Shown: one piece after another, positions 26,886 to 36,504 of the stretch
Position numbering within the stretch: the stretch's first letter is position 1
Layout of the letters: each line of letters opens with the position of its first letter
DNA from: Enterococcus sp. DIV2402
Lineage (GTDB): Bacteria; Bacillota; Bacilli; Lactobacillales; Enterococcaceae
Direction of reading: 5' to 3'
Length of the DNA stretch: 64,000 bases
NCBI RefSeq assembly: GCF_017426705.2
Contig: NZ_CP147251.1
Location: forward strand, 602,501 to 666,500
Notes under the pieces: generated by a model
Told to the model about the DNA's origin: nothing
Databases searched by the model: none
The model's input: the letters and a program-made list of their open reading frames with translations, nothing else
Translations under genes and position numbers: made by a program

Positions 26886-27534
26886 TTATAGCAATAGCAG
26901 CATCGTAATGACTGCAATAGTATTATTCACAAAATGAAAAATAATTGAAGCAATAATGTTGCGGTCATATTTCCAATAAAGCCAAGTTAATAGTAGTGAA
27001 AGTGGAAGGTATAAAAAGATGTCAACCACTTGTAATGTGTGTAATAAGGTGAAAATAGCCACAGAAAGAATGGTTAAAAAAATCACTTTTGGCCGATTGT
27101 TTTTATCGACATATCCCATAATTGCTTGCCGAAAAACAAGTTCTTCGACGATGGGGGCATAGATAGCTATAACTAAGAACGTAGCAATCATCGGAATATT
27201 TTGTGATAGTTCATTTAACATTTCCTGATTTTGGCCAATTTGATTAGTATCCATAAAAAGATCCAAAATGAAATAGGTGATCGTACGAATAAGACCTAGC
27301 AATAGAAAATAACCGATACAAGAAAGTAAAAATTTTCCCAGATGCACTTGTTGCGTGAAGCGCTGAAAGTCTAAACGCAACTGTTTTCCAAATAATAATA
27401 AAGCGAATACTAATAAAAAAAGAGAGGAGCCAACTGAAAACCACTCAATGGATAAAAAAGTTCCTAAAGAATGCTGGCAATACGAGCATGACAATAAAAT
27501 AACTGACAAATAAAATACGTGAACGCTGTTTCAT
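26886..27534 (-). pseudogene. CPBP-family intramembrane metalloprotease with a frameshift near the N-terminus
   Basis: The main part shows the CPBP (Abi/Rce1-like) motifs: EE and R in PIVEELVFRQAIMG, the His in FTLLHTL, and HFVNN near the C-terminus, with several membrane helices. The natural start appears to be ATG 27534 (MKQRSRILFVSYFIVMLVLP), preceded by AAAGG. It runs in another frame and stops after FFRNFFIH. The frames would join at the run of six A (six T in the gene) at 27454-27459. This is either an indel in a homopolymer, a phase-variable switch or a sequencing error. CPBP proteins include bacteriocin-immunity proteins. Confidence 0.75.
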
Positions 27535-27580
27535 AAGCACACAACCTTTAACGTTTTCTTTTATGATAACATAAGGTCCT

Positions 27581-28510
27581 TTATTTTGTGTGGTTACGCA
27601 AGATTTTTGGATAGTGTAAGTCTTGTCCACGGTTTTCAAATGCTTCGATAATCCGTTGAATCATTGATAAGGTAATGCTATCATAGTCAGTTTTATTTGA
27701 AGGCGTCAATAAACCAATTGGTGGATGAATCGGCAAGTTTTTGATGGGAATGACTTTCGTTCCACTAAATACTTCTGAATGCGCTGTGGCAGTAAAAATC
27801 GAAACGCCCAAATTTTCACGGACATAATATTTGTGTGACAAGCTAGTCGTTACTTCCATTTTTTTATATTGATCGCCAATACTGCGACGTAAATACTGCT
27901 CGATTTGAATCCGAATCGGGCAGTTTTCTGGTGTAAATAAGAAGGTTTCATTTTTTAATTCTTTTAATGACACCACTTTTCGATGAGCAAGTGGATGCTG
28001 TTCTGAAACCAATAAATTTAAGTCGTCATAGAAAAAAGGTTCATAATAATGGTCCAACATTAAATTGGGTGCGCCACAGATAGCAAAATCAATGATGCCA
28101 TCTTGGAGTGCTTGACTACAAGCGTTGGCATCAGCCACTTGTACATGAATCGTAACGGTTGGATGTGCATCATTAAATGACTTGATGACTTGTGGCATAA
28201 TTAAGCTAGCAGTCGGATCTGAAATACCTAAAACTAAAGAACGTGGCGTTTCGTTATGTAATTGTTCCGCCAACTGATCCAATGCGTCATATTGTGCTAG
28301 AAGTGCTTGGGCTTTTTCATAAAAAAGAGTACCAGCAGGGGTTAATTGTAACGTTTTGCCCCGTTCGAATAAGGGAATTTTTAATTCGGCTTCTAATTGT
28401 TTGATGCGCATAGAGATAGTTGGTTGTGAATATTGTAAAATTTCAGCAGCTTTTTGGAAACTGCCGGTTTTAACGATAACTGCAAATGTCTGAATTTCTC
28501 GTATGTCCAT
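27581..28510 (-). CDS. LysR-family regulator of the organosulfur operon
   Basis: 309 residues. The N-terminal winged helix (MDIREIQTFAVIVKTGSFQKAAEILQYSQPTISMRIKQLE, residues 1-40) is followed by a periplasmic-binding-protein-like effector domain (from about 92, LVLGISDPTASLIMP). It diverges from the flavin reductase gene at 28831 across a 320-base region. The same position is held by the LysR regulator YtlI beside the Bacillus ytmI operon, so control by a sulfur metabolite (for example O-acetylserine) is a reasonable inference. Confidence 0.9.
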   Translation of the reverse strand: MDIREIQTFAVIVKTGSFQKAAEILQYSQPTISMRIKQLEAELKIPLFERGKTLQLTPAGTLFYEKAQALLAQYDALDQLAEQLHNETPRSLVLGISDPTASLIMPQVIKSFNDAHPTVTIHVQVADANACSQALQDGIIDFAICGAPNLMLDHYYEPFFYDDLNLLVSEQHPLAHRKVVSLKELKNETFLFTPENCPIRIQIEQYLRRSIGDQYKKMEVTTSLSHKYYVRENLGVSIFTATAHSEVFSGTKVIPIKNLPIHPPIGLLTPSNKTDYDSITLSMIQRIIEAFENRGQDLHYPKILRNHTK

Positions 28511-28830
28511 AAATTGCCCTCTTTCTAGTGTATTTTCTACAGTATAAAGAGAGTTTGTGTAATCAACAATCTTATTGTTTTAGGGATATAGTTTTTTTAT
28601 ATCACGTGAAAGAGGATGTTGGATTTTAAAAATAAAGGTGAAAATAAAAAGAATATAGTTGTTTGAAAGCTTGATTTATCAAGCTTTTTTGTTGTTTTTA
28701 CACATGAATGTTTTTTCATTCATTAGTTTTTTTGATACGTTAGATTACTTTTTTTTATTTGTAACTGTGTTTTTTATCCCTTATAGTTTAGAAACAAATT
28801 TCACTAAACAATCAGGAAAGAGGGATAAAC
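28511..28830. promoter_or_regulatory. Divergent regulatory region of LysR gene and organosulfur operon
   Basis: This 320-base AT-rich stretch contains a hairpin AAAGCTTGA/TCAAGCTTT (28666-28687) followed by TTTTGTTGTTTTT, which looks like a terminator or attenuator on the plus strand. A likely -10 (TATAGT, about 28784-28789) lies between it and the flavin reductase gene. No riboswitch was recognised. Confidence 0.55.
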
Positions 28831-29400
28831 ATGACGAAAGTTACACTCATTGTCGGTGCCAATTCAATGTCTTCTAGATTAAATGGCTTGGTAGAATATA
28901 CGCAAAAAGTATTGTTTGACTATAAATTACAAACGCAGGTGATTCAAGTAAACATGTTGCCGCATCAAGCGTTATTGACTGCTGATGTCATGGATAGCAC
29001 TCTTCAATCATATAACGAAAAAATTGCAGCTAGTGAGGGTGTTTTAGTTTTTACTCCAATTTTTAAAGGCAGTTATTCAGGAATTTTGAAAACCTATTTA
29101 GACGTATTGCCACAAAAAGCATTAGCAAATAAAGTCGTTTACGCATTAGGGCTGGGAGGATCGCATCATCATTTGTTGGCGTTACAGTACGCCTTAGAAC
29201 CAGTTTTAAAAGAATTAGGAACAGAAGAGCTCTTGCAATCAACCTATGTTGTCCAAGAGCAAGTCACAAAAGATGATATTAATGGTTTTCTAGTTAGTGA
29301 TGTGGTTAAACAACGTATCAATCAACAATTAGAACAATTTTATACTCGGATTGAAGCAAAACAGCTAAAGGAGGAACCACGATGGGAAAAGATCGTTTAA
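28831..29400 (+). CDS. NADPH-dependent FMN reductase (SsuE/flavodoxin-like)
   Basis: A 189-residue flavodoxin-fold reductase. VTLIVGANSMSSRLNGLVEYTQ (residues 3-24) is the FMN phosphate loop region. VLVFTPIFKGSYSGILKTYLDVLP (about 69-92) is the typical NADPH-dependent FMN reductase segment. It would supply reduced FMN to the two monooxygenases encoded downstream. Its end overlaps the acetyltransferase gene by 19 bases, indicating coupling. Confidence 0.9.
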   Translation: MTKVTLIVGANSMSSRLNGLVEYTQKVLFDYKLQTQVIQVNMLPHQALLTADVMDSTLQSYNEKIAASEGVLVFTPIFKGSYSGILKTYLDVLPQKALANKVVYALGLGGSHHHLLALQYALEPVLKELGTEELLQSTYVVQEQVTKDDINGFLVSDVVKQRINQQLEQFYTRIEAKQLKEEPRWEKIV

Positions 29401-29924
29401 GAATTGCTACCAAAGAAGATGCACCCGCTTTTTTAGAATTGATTCAAGAATCCTTTCAAGAAGTGAAAGATTATGGCATTGATTGGCCGTCCACTAACGC
29501 CACTTTAGAAAGCGTCATCGAAAATATTGAAACTGGGATTGCACTTGTGTTAGAGCGCGAAGGTCGTTTAATTTCTACCATCACTGTTCGCCAACCGTGG
29601 GAAAATGAAACACCGATTTCCAATTATCCCTTTCTTTGGTGGTTTGCTACGGCAGATGAATTAAAAGGACAAGGCATTGGCAAAAAGTTTATCAAACAAG
29701 TTGAAGAAGAATTTTTAGTCAAAATTTTGAAAGCACCGGCTTATGTGATTGGGACATCGGGTAGAAAGCATCCGTGGTTGTTAGATATGTATCTACGAAA
29801 TGGTTATCAAATTTTAACAACGCGTGAAGATGAAGATGATACAGGTGTCGCTCTTTATAAAGTATTAATCCCTGAAAAATTTGACGAAAATATTTTACGA
29901 ATACCTGAAGTAGTTACGCATTAA
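29382..29924 (+). CDS. GNAT N-acetyltransferase of the organosulfur operon
   Basis: 180 residues of the GNAT fold. The acetyl-CoA binding motif is ATADELKGQGIGKKFIKQVEEE (about 87-108), which contains the Q/RxxGxG/A-like loop. In the related Bacillus operons an acetyltransferase acetylates the amino group of an S-modified cysteine before oxidative cleavage of the C-S bond. The same role is inferred here from the neighbours. It starts after AAGGAGG inside the reductase gene. Confidence 0.82.
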   Translation: MGKDRLRIATKEDAPAFLELIQESFQEVKDYGIDWPSTNATLESVIENIETGIALVLEREGRLISTITVRQPWENETPISNYPFLWWFATADELKGQGIGKKFIKQVEEEFLVKILKAPAYVIGTSGRKHPWLLDMYLRNGYQILTTREDEDDTGVALYKVLIPEKFDENILRIPEVVTH

Positions 29925-29937
29925 GGAGGAGAACGTG

Positions 29938-30699
29938 ATGTCAGACTTTTTTAAATGGGAATATGTAGTTTCATTTTTTCCAAAAATTTTATCAGCGCTA
30001 CCTATAACCTTACTCATTGTGGTGGTTGCTTCGATGATTGGCATGTTGCTAGGGTTGCTCATCGCGTTTCTTCGAATTGAAAAGGTACCAGTTCTCTCAC
30101 AAATTAGTCGTGTATTTGTTTCATTTATTCGAGGAACGCCGATTTTAGTGCAACTATTTTTAGTCTTTTATGGCTTGCCGATTCTGTTCCCAAGTTTAGC
30201 TAATTTGAACAAAATTGACTACGTATATATTACGTATGGATTAAATACTGCGGCTTTTTTCTCAGAGATTTTTCGTTCATCGATTTTAAGCGTTCCAGTT
30301 TCACAAAAAGAAGCAGCGGCATCGGTGGGATTGACGAAAATTCAAACGTATTGGCGAATTATTTTACCGCAAGCGGTTCGTATTGCATTACCTGCAACAG
30401 GTACGATGATTGTTAACTTATTACAAGACACTTCATTAGCCTTCTCATTGGGGGTCATTGATGTGATTGGGAAAGTTCGGGCGTTAGGTGCGTTAACCTA
30501 TCACTCGTTAGAAGGATATTTTATTGCGGCAATTATCTTTGTCGTTTTAAGTATTATTCTTGAACAACTCTTTGCTTGGTTAGGCCGACGTTATCAATTT
30601 CAATCCAAAAAAGTAACGCAATCCAAACCAATTGTAACGTTTCAGCCACTAATTAAACAAGTTAAACAAGAAAAAAAATTACCGAAAGTTGTTCGTTGA
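29938..30699 (+). CDS. Amino-acid-type ABC transporter permease 1
   Basis: A 253-residue membrane permease of the HisMQ/cystine family. Five helices are visible, and the EAA loop reads SQKEAAASVGLTKIQTYWRIILPQAVRIALP (about 123-153). The lysine-rich tail is unusually long. ATG 29938 is seven bases after GGAGGA. With the second permease, the ATPase and two binding proteins it forms an importer for a modified sulfur amino acid, as inferred from context. Confidence 0.88.
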   Translation: MSDFFKWEYVVSFFPKILSALPITLLIVVVASMIGMLLGLLIAFLRIEKVPVLSQISRVFVSFIRGTPILVQLFLVFYGLPILFPSLANLNKIDYVYITYGLNTAAFFSEIFRSSILSVPVSQKEAAASVGLTKIQTYWRIILPQAVRIALPATGTMIVNLLQDTSLAFSLGVIDVIGKVRALGALTYHSLEGYFIAAIIFVVLSIILEQLFAWLGRRYQFQSKKVTQSKPIVTFQPLIKQVKQEKKLPKVVR

Positions 30700-30712
30700 A
30701 AAGGAGAAAATT

Positions 30713-31528
30713 ATGAAAAAAATAACTAATAAATGGGTTGTTTCATTTGGAATTGTTGGAGCACTACTTTTAAGTGCTTGTGGGAATCAATCAGACGCAA
30801 CAGAAACTTCAAAAAATCCCGATGCAGAAACAATCGTTGTGGGGACAGGAAATGTTTATCAACCATTTGTATATTTAGATGAAAATAATGAGTTGCAAGG
30901 CTACGATGTTGAGATTTTAAAAGCGATTGATGAAAAACTCGATCAATATAATTTTGAATACGAATCAATGGACTTCAAAAATATTTTAACCTCACTTTCA
31001 GCTGGAAAGGTTCGTTTAGCAGCACATCAATATGAATACAATGATGAACGTGCTGCAAACTACCTCTATGGCGAAGTTGGTTATACCGATTATACCTTGT
31101 ACATTGTGCATGATGGAGGACAAAACGCCACCTATCAATCACTAGATGATTTAGTTGGTAAAAAAGTATTTGCTTCACCAGGGGGTAATGTCGCGTATTT
31201 ACTTGAAAAATATAATAAGGAGCATGACGATAAAATTGAGATTATCTATAATGAAGCTTCCAGTGAAGTGTTTGTAAAAGGGTTACAAAACGGTACAGCA
31301 GATGCGGCCGTTTTAACGAAATATGATACCAATAAATACAACGAACAATTTAATGCCGATTTACAGATTTCTGGAGAGCCTATCAATGTTTCTAAAACAT
31401 ATTTCTTATATGAAAAAGGCGATGAAGAATTAAAAGAAGCGGTAGATGGTGCGTTGCAAGAATTAATTGATGAAGGAACCTTATCGAAATTATCCATTGA
31501 TATTTTAGGAGATGACTATACGAAATAA
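30713..31528 (+). CDS. Amino-acid ABC transporter substrate-binding lipoprotein 1
   Basis: 271 residues. The signal peptide ends in the lipobox LLLSAC (Cys near residue 22), so the protein is anchored to the outer face of the membrane. The SBP_bac_3 domain includes YQPFVYLDENNELQGYDVEILKAID (about 50-75) and the SLSAGKVRLAAHQY stretch. It is a close paralogue of the next gene, like the YtmJ/YtmK pair of Bacillus. ATG 30713 follows AAGGAG. Confidence 0.9.
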   Translation: MKKITNKWVVSFGIVGALLLSACGNQSDATETSKNPDAETIVVGTGNVYQPFVYLDENNELQGYDVEILKAIDEKLDQYNFEYESMDFKNILTSLSAGKVRLAAHQYEYNDERAANYLYGEVGYTDYTLYIVHDGGQNATYQSLDDLVGKKVFASPGGNVAYLLEKYNKEHDDKIEIIYNEASSEVFVKGLQNGTADAAVLTKYDTNKYNEQFNADLQISGEPINVSKTYFLYEKGDEELKEAVDGALQELIDEGTLSKLSIDILGDDYTK

Positions 31529-31549
31529 TAATTACTGAGGAGGCATAGA

Positions 31550-32362
31550 ATGAAAAAACAAAAGTGGTTGATCTCATTAGGAATTGTCGGAGCACTCTTT
31601 TTAGGGGCATGTGGAAATAAGGCAGATTCATCAGAAAAAACAGGAGCAGATGAAGATGCTGAAACGGTTATTGTTGGTACAGGAAATGTCTATCAACCAT
31701 TTGTATATTTAGATGAAAATAATGAGTTGCAAGGCTATGATGTCGAGGTGTTAAAAGCGGTTGATGAAAAATTACCTCAGTATACCTTTGAATTTGAATC
31801 GATGGATTTTAAAAATATTTTAACTTCGCTTTCTGCAAATAAAGTTCGTTTGGCTGCACATAATTATGCGTACAATGATGAACGAGGAGAAAAATATCTT
31901 TATGGCGAGGTTGCGTATAATACGTATGCACATCACATTGTCAATGATGAAAGTACCGGTGCAGCTTACGAATCACTGGCTGATTTAGAAGGGAAAAAGG
32001 TTTTTGCTTCACCAGGCAGTGAAGTAGCCTATATTTTAGAAACGTATAACAAAGAGCACAATCAGGCGATTGAGATTATTTATAACGAAGCAGCTAGTGA
32101 AGTATTGGTTAAAGGCTTGCAAAATGGCACAGCCGATGCAGCAATTTTAACGAAATTCGATACCAATAAATACAATGAACAATTTAATGCTAACTTGCAA
32201 GCATCGAATAAAGCACTTAAGAGTGCGGGGATCTTTTTCATCTTCCAAAAAGGCGATGAAGAGTTACAACAAGCTGTAGATGGTGCGTTAGAAGAATTAA
32301 TTGATGAAGGAACCTTGTCACAACTATCGATTGATATTTTTGGTGACGACTATACAAAATAA
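31550..32362 (+). CDS. Amino-acid ABC transporter substrate-binding lipoprotein 2
   Basis: 270 residues, lipobox LFLGAC, and the same binding-protein fold as the upstream gene. Long stretches are identical, for example VYQPFVYLDENNELQGYDVE. It arose by tandem duplication. Differences cluster around residues 110-130 and 215-240, which may shift ligand preference. Confidence 0.9.
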   Translation: MKKQKWLISLGIVGALFLGACGNKADSSEKTGADEDAETVIVGTGNVYQPFVYLDENNELQGYDVEVLKAVDEKLPQYTFEFESMDFKNILTSLSANKVRLAAHNYAYNDERGEKYLYGEVAYNTYAHHIVNDESTGAAYESLADLEGKKVFASPGSEVAYILETYNKEHNQAIEIIYNEAASEVLVKGLQNGTADAAILTKFDTNKYNEQFNANLQASNKALKSAGIFFIFQKGDEELQQAVDGALEELIDEGTLSQLSIDIFGDDYTK

Positions 32363-32381
32363 AGAAAGTAGGTAGAAGGAA

Positions 32382-33095
32382 ATGAAAATAGATATTAACG
32401 CGATCATCACAGCTTTTAAAGCAGCAATTCCTTATATTCCGGTCACGCTACGTCTGGCACTGGTTCCTTTATTGATTGGAACAGCAGTGGGATTGATTAT
32501 CGCTTTAATTCGATTTTACCGTCTGCCTATTTTAGCGAAAATTTTCTCTGGAATAATTACGGTAGGTAAAGGGATTCCGATTGTGTTGAGCTTAATTGTG
32601 GCGTATTTAGTTTTTTCCGATGCGTTTGACAGTATTTCTCAAGCACTTGGTTGGTCACTACAATTTAAAGACATTAATCGGGAATATATCGCAATGTTTG
32701 TCCTTAGCTTGTACGCAAGTATCGGTTTGTCAGAAATTTTTCGTGGGGCTTTAACAAGTATTCCTCAAGATCAATGGGACGCAACCGCATCGATTGGGCT
32801 TACGCAAGTTCAAACGATTCGTCGGGTAGTCTTACCCCAAATGGTTCCGATTGTGCTACCGATGATTTGTAGTCAATTAATTGTCTTAATTAAAGCATCC
32901 GCATTGGTTTCTCTAGTATCAGTCGTCGATGTTTTAAATGGCGCACTAATTACTTCAACCACTAGCTATACTTTTTTAGAATCATATATCGCAGCAGCAC
33001 TGATTTATTGGGGCTTATCGATACTTATTGAACAGCTATCAGGATTTTTTGAACGCCACTACGCACGCAAATTTGTAAGGGGGACTTTCGTATGA
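32382..33095 (+). CDS. Amino-acid-type ABC transporter permease 2
   Basis: A 237-residue permease with five helices. The EAA loop reads [32 protein letters not shown] (about 128-159). It partners permease 1 as a heterodimer. The last four bases overlap the ATPase gene. Confidence 0.9.
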   Translation: MKIDINAIITAFKAAIPYIPVTLRLALVPLLIGTAVGLIIALIRFYRLPILAKIFSGIITVGKGIPIVLSLIVAYLVFSDAFDSISQALGWSLQFKDINREYIAMFVLSLYASIGLSEIFRGALTSIPQDQWDATASIGLTQVQTIRRVVLPQMVPIVLPMICSQLIVLIKASALVSLVSVVDVLNGALITSTTSYTFLESYIAAALIYWGLSILIEQLSGFFERHYARKFVRGTFV

Positions 33096-33832
33096 TTAAG
33101 ATACAAAATATTCATAAAAAATTTGGACAAAATGAAATTCTGAAAGGGGTCGACCTTACGATTGAAGCAGGTGAGGTGGTCGTGATTATTGGTCCCAGTG
33201 GTTCAGGTAAAACGACCTTTTTACGATGCTTGAATTTTTTAGAACGTGCTGACCAAGGCACACTTCAAATTGGTGAGACTACCGCTGATTTTAAACAAGC
33301 AACGAAAAAACAAATTTTAGCTATTCGCAAAAAAACAGCCATGGTTTTTCAGCAGTATGCTTTATTTTTTAATCGGACTGCTTTAGAAAATGTGATTGAA
33401 GGGCTAGTGATTGCTCGTAAAACACCTAAAAAAGAAGCAACTGAAAAAGGCAAAGCATTGCTAGAAAAAGTGGGTTTAGCAGGGAAAGAAAACCACTATC
33501 CGCATGAATTATCAGGTGGACAACAACAGCGTGTGGGAATTGCCCGCGCCTTGGCTTTAAATCCAGAAGTAATCTTATTTGATGAACCAACTTCGGCACT
33601 TGATCCAGAATTAGTTGGCGAAACACTGGATGTCATCAAACAAGTAGCGAACGAAGGCAGTACGTTAGTGATTGTTACGCATGAGATGCAATTCGCTTAT
33701 GAAATTGCCGATAGGGTCATTTTTATGGAAAATGGTGTGATTGTTGAACAAGGAACACCGCAAGAAGTATTTGATTATACAAAAGAACAACGGACAAAAA
33801 ACTTTTTAGCAAGGACTGCCGTTTACCATTAA
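33092..33832 (+). CDS. Amino-acid ABC transporter ATP-binding protein
   Basis: A 246-residue ATPase with Walker [10 protein letters not shown] (about 34-42), Q-loop MVFQQYALF, signature [15 protein letters not shown] (about 138-152), Walker [15 protein letters not shown] and switch His ([14 protein letters not shown]). The sequence is typical of polar amino acid importers (cystine/glutamine type). All catalytic residues are present. Confidence 0.95.
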   Translation: MIKIQNIHKKFGQNEILKGVDLTIEAGEVVVIIGPSGSGKTTFLRCLNFLERADQGTLQIGETTADFKQATKKQILAIRKKTAMVFQQYALFFNRTALENVIEGLVIARKTPKKEATEKGKALLEKVGLAGKENHYPHELSGGQQQRVGIARALALNPEVILFDEPTSALDPELVGETLDVIKQVANEGSTLVIVTHEMQFAYEIADRVIFMENGVIVEQGTPQEVFDYTKEQRTKNFLARTAVYH

Positions 33833-33845
33833 AGGAGGGAAAGAA

Positions 33846-34838
33846 ATGGGGATAAAATTAAGTTTGTTGGATCAAAGTATCGTTTATGAAGGGGAAACGG
33901 CGACATCGACCTTAGCCAAGACAGTAGCTTTTGCGCAAAAAGCGGATGCCCTCGGTTTTGATACGTTTTTTGTTTCAGAACATCATTTGATTAAAGAGCT
34001 AGCTGGTGCGTCACCAGAAGTTTTGATTGGCTATCTCTTAGCGAGCACTAAAAAAATTAAAGTCGGCGCAGCAGGTATTATGTTGCAGCATTATGTTCCT
34101 TTTAAAGTGGCAGAGTCTTTTAGTGTGTTGCATCATCTAGCGCCTGAACGGGTGGTCTTAGGTATAGGTAAAGCCCAAGGAGGCAAAGACGAAGCTGTGG
34201 AGGTTTTACAACGAGACTTTATCAAACCAGCACCTAGTTTTGAAGAGAAGTTTGCTGAACTAGCACATTTTATCCGCAATGATTTTCCTGAAGGACATCC
34301 TTATGCAACACCCGAATACACGTTGGAACCCCAAATTCAAGAAAAACTAGCCATCGAATTATTAGGTGGAAGTCAAGAAAGTGCTGAACTGGCCACGCAA
34401 GAACAAGCAGGTCTTATTTATCCATACTTTGGCAATGCTGACGAAGAGGCTTTGGCTAAAACTCGCCAAGCATACCAAGCAAAAGAAACGTTTAAAATTG
34501 CGGTAGTGGTCTATATTACCGAGGATGAAACAGAAGCTGCCGAGTATCTAGAAAAGCAAGTTTCGTATACGGTTGTTTTTAATACAGGGAAACGTCTTAA
34601 TTTTGCTGATCAAGCAACAGCTGAGGAATATGCTCAGCAACATCAAGCAGAAGAAGCGCAAGTGATTCAGCGACAAGTCGGAGCTTTTGTAGGTAGCGCG
34701 GCACAAGTCAAAGCAGATTTACTAGATTTTTCAGAACGTTTTAACACCGAGCATTTTGTGATTCATACGCCAGGTGTACCTTATGATAAAAAACATGAAA
34801 TCATTCAAGCTTTAGCGAATGAATTAAAAGGAGAGTAA
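33846..34838 (+). CDS. Luciferase-like flavin-dependent monooxygenase 1 (MsnO8-like LLM class)
   Basis: A 330-residue TIM-barrel protein of the bacterial luciferase family. It has LAKTVAFAQKADALGFDTFFVSEHH (about 24-48), IKVGAAGIMLQHYVPFKVAESF and LGGSQESAELATQ. It uses FMNH2, here likely from the reductase at 28831, and O2. The substrate is unknown. In the operon it may cleave a C-S bond of an acetylated S-alkyl cysteine. Confidence 0.85.
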   Translation: MGIKLSLLDQSIVYEGETATSTLAKTVAFAQKADALGFDTFFVSEHHLIKELAGASPEVLIGYLLASTKKIKVGAAGIMLQHYVPFKVAESFSVLHHLAPERVVLGIGKAQGGKDEAVEVLQRDFIKPAPSFEEKFAELAHFIRNDFPEGHPYATPEYTLEPQIQEKLAIELLGGSQESAELATQEQAGLIYPYFGNADEEALAKTRQAYQAKETFKIAVVVYITEDETEAAEYLEKQVSYTVVFNTGKRLNFADQATAEEYAQQHQAEEAQVIQRQVGAFVGSAAQVKADLLDFSERFNTEHFVIHTPGVPYDKKHEIIQALANELKGE

Positions 34839-34842
34839 GAAA

Positions 34843-35127
34843 ATGACGCAAACAAATCAAGAAGCATCGATTATTTTATGGGCAAAAGATGGTTGCCATT
34901 ATTGCCAAGAAATCAAAGACTTTTTCCAAGAAAAAAAATTAGCATATCAAGTAATTGATGTGACACAACAAGATAATTTTCGTGATATTTTGTTTGCGAA
35001 ATACGGCATTCGCTATGTTCCTGTAGTTGAGGTTGCTTCAGCGGGTAGTCACGTTTACCGAGGGATTACTGACCTTGGTTTAGAGCATGTTGTCAATGGT
35101 TTACGTGAAGCAGAGATTGGGGTGTAG
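34843..35127 (+). CDS. Glutaredoxin-like protein (YtnI-like)
   Basis: A 94-residue thioredoxin-fold protein. The redox motif CHYC is near residues 18-21, and the cis-Pro lies in IRYVPVVEV (about 60-68). Bacillus YtnI, in the ytm operon, is a protein of the same size and position. A reductive or thiol-carrier step in the sulfur pathway is inferred. Confidence 0.82.
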   Translation: MTQTNQEASIILWAKDGCHYCQEIKDFFQEKKLAYQVIDVTQQDNFRDILFAKYGIRYVPVVEVASAGSHVYRGITDLGLEHVVNGLREAEIGV

Positions 35128-35130
35128 GGT

Positions 35131-36426
35131 ATGAGTAAAAGAACAATTCATTTTGGCAGTATTCTGCATGGCGTTGGCGGTACAACAGACGGCTGGCGCC
35201 ATCCAGAAGTCGATGAAACGGCTAGTACTAATTTTGATTTTTATAAAGCACGAACTAAATTAGCTGAGAAAGGGTTATTTGATTTTGTATTTATTGCGGA
35301 TGGATTGTACATATCAGAAAAATCAATTCCGCATTTTTTAAATCGCTTTGAACCGATTACGTTATTATCTTCGTTAGCTGCGATTACGGAAAATATCGGT
35401 TTAGTCGGAACTTTTTCTTCTACGTATACTGATCCGTTTACGTTGGCACGCCAACTAATGTCTTTGGATCATTTAAGTAACGGTCGTGCTGGCTGGAATT
35501 TGGTGACTTCACCTCAAGCAGGCGTTGCTAAAAATTACAATAATCGAGAATTACCACCACACGACGAGCGCTATAAAATCGCCCAAGAACATTTAGATGT
35601 GGTTCGTGGGTTATGGCGTTCATGGGAAGCCGATGCGTTTCCACGAAATAAAGAAACGGGTGAATACTTTGATCCAAGTAAATTACATCGCTTAAATTAT
35701 GAAGGCGATTATTACCAAGTAGCCGGTCCGTTGAACATTAGTCGCTCAAAGCAAGGTGAGCCGTTAATTTTTCAAGCGGGTTCTTCAGAAAATGGCCGAG
35801 CGTTTGCTGCAGGGAATGCCGAGGCAATTTTTACCCATAGTAGCTCGTTAGAAGAAACCAAAGCTTTTTATGATGATGTAAAAAAACGTGCACAAGCTGC
35901 GGGTAAAAATCCAGATTATGTAAAAATTTATCCAGGAATTAATCCGTTGGTTGCCGATTCATTAGAAGAGGCAGAAGCGAAATATCAAGAATTTGCTAGT
36001 TTGATTCCAATCGAAAATGCTGTTCGTTACCTAGCACGTTATTTTGATGATTACGATTTTAGTTCGTATGATTTGGATGCGCCGTTCCCTGAATTAGGCG
36101 ACATCGGAAAAAATGCCTTCCGTAGTACAACGGATTATATTAAGCAACGCGCGAAAGACAACAATCAAACTTTGCGTCAGGTTGCGCTAGAACAAGCTGT
36201 ACCACGACCAAATTTCATCGGAACACCCACAGATGTAGCAGATGAAATCCAACGCTGGTTTGAAGCAGAGGCAATTGATGGTTTTATTATTGGGAGTGAT
36301 ATTCCAGGTTCATTTGAACGTTTTATCAATGAAGTGATTCCAATTCTACAAGAGCGTGGTATTTATCGCAAAGCCTATGCGGGTAGTACCTTACGTGAAA
36401 ATATTGGAGTGCCGATTGTTAAATAA
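35131..36426 (+). CDS. Flavin-dependent monooxygenase 2, NtaA/DszA/SnaB family (YtnJ-like)
   Basis: 431 residues, the usual length of NtaA/DszA-type monooxygenases. Motifs are HFGSILHGVGGTTDGWRHPE at the N-terminus, STTYTDPF-like STYTDPFTLARQLMSLDHLSNGRAGWNLVTS (about 104-134) and PLIFQAGSSENGRAFAA (about 207-223). Bacillus YtnJ and YxeK are of this class, and YxeK acts on N-acetyl-S-(2-succino)cysteine. It is the last gene before a terminator. Confidence 0.9.
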   Translation: MSKRTIHFGSILHGVGGTTDGWRHPEVDETASTNFDFYKARTKLAEKGLFDFVFIADGLYISEKSIPHFLNRFEPITLLSSLAAITENIGLVGTFSSTYTDPFTLARQLMSLDHLSNGRAGWNLVTSPQAGVAKNYNNRELPPHDERYKIAQEHLDVVRGLWRSWEADAFPRNKETGEYFDPSKLHRLNYEGDYYQVAGPLNISRSKQGEPLIFQAGSSENGRAFAAGNAEAIFTHSSSLEETKAFYDDVKKRAQAAGKNPDYVKIYPGINPLVADSLEEAEAKYQEFASLIPIENAVRYLARYFDDYDFSSYDLDAPFPELGDIGKNAFRSTTDYIKQRAKDNNQTLRQVALEQAVPRPNFIGTPTDVADEIQRWFEAEAIDGFIIGSDIPGSFERFINEVIPILQERGIYRKAYAGSTLRENIGVPIVK

Positions 36427-36432
36427 AAAATT

Positions 36433-36465
36433 ACGTTTCCTTTTACAGGAAGCGTCTTTTTTTTT
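36433..36465 (+). terminator. Terminator of the organosulfur operon
   Basis: ACGTTTCC and GGAAGCGT (8 bp, one G-T pair) around TTTTACA are followed by C and nine T. Confidence 0.9.
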
Positions 36466-36504
36466 GCAAGGATGGTACACTAACAGGGAAAGGTGGTTGA
36501 TAGT

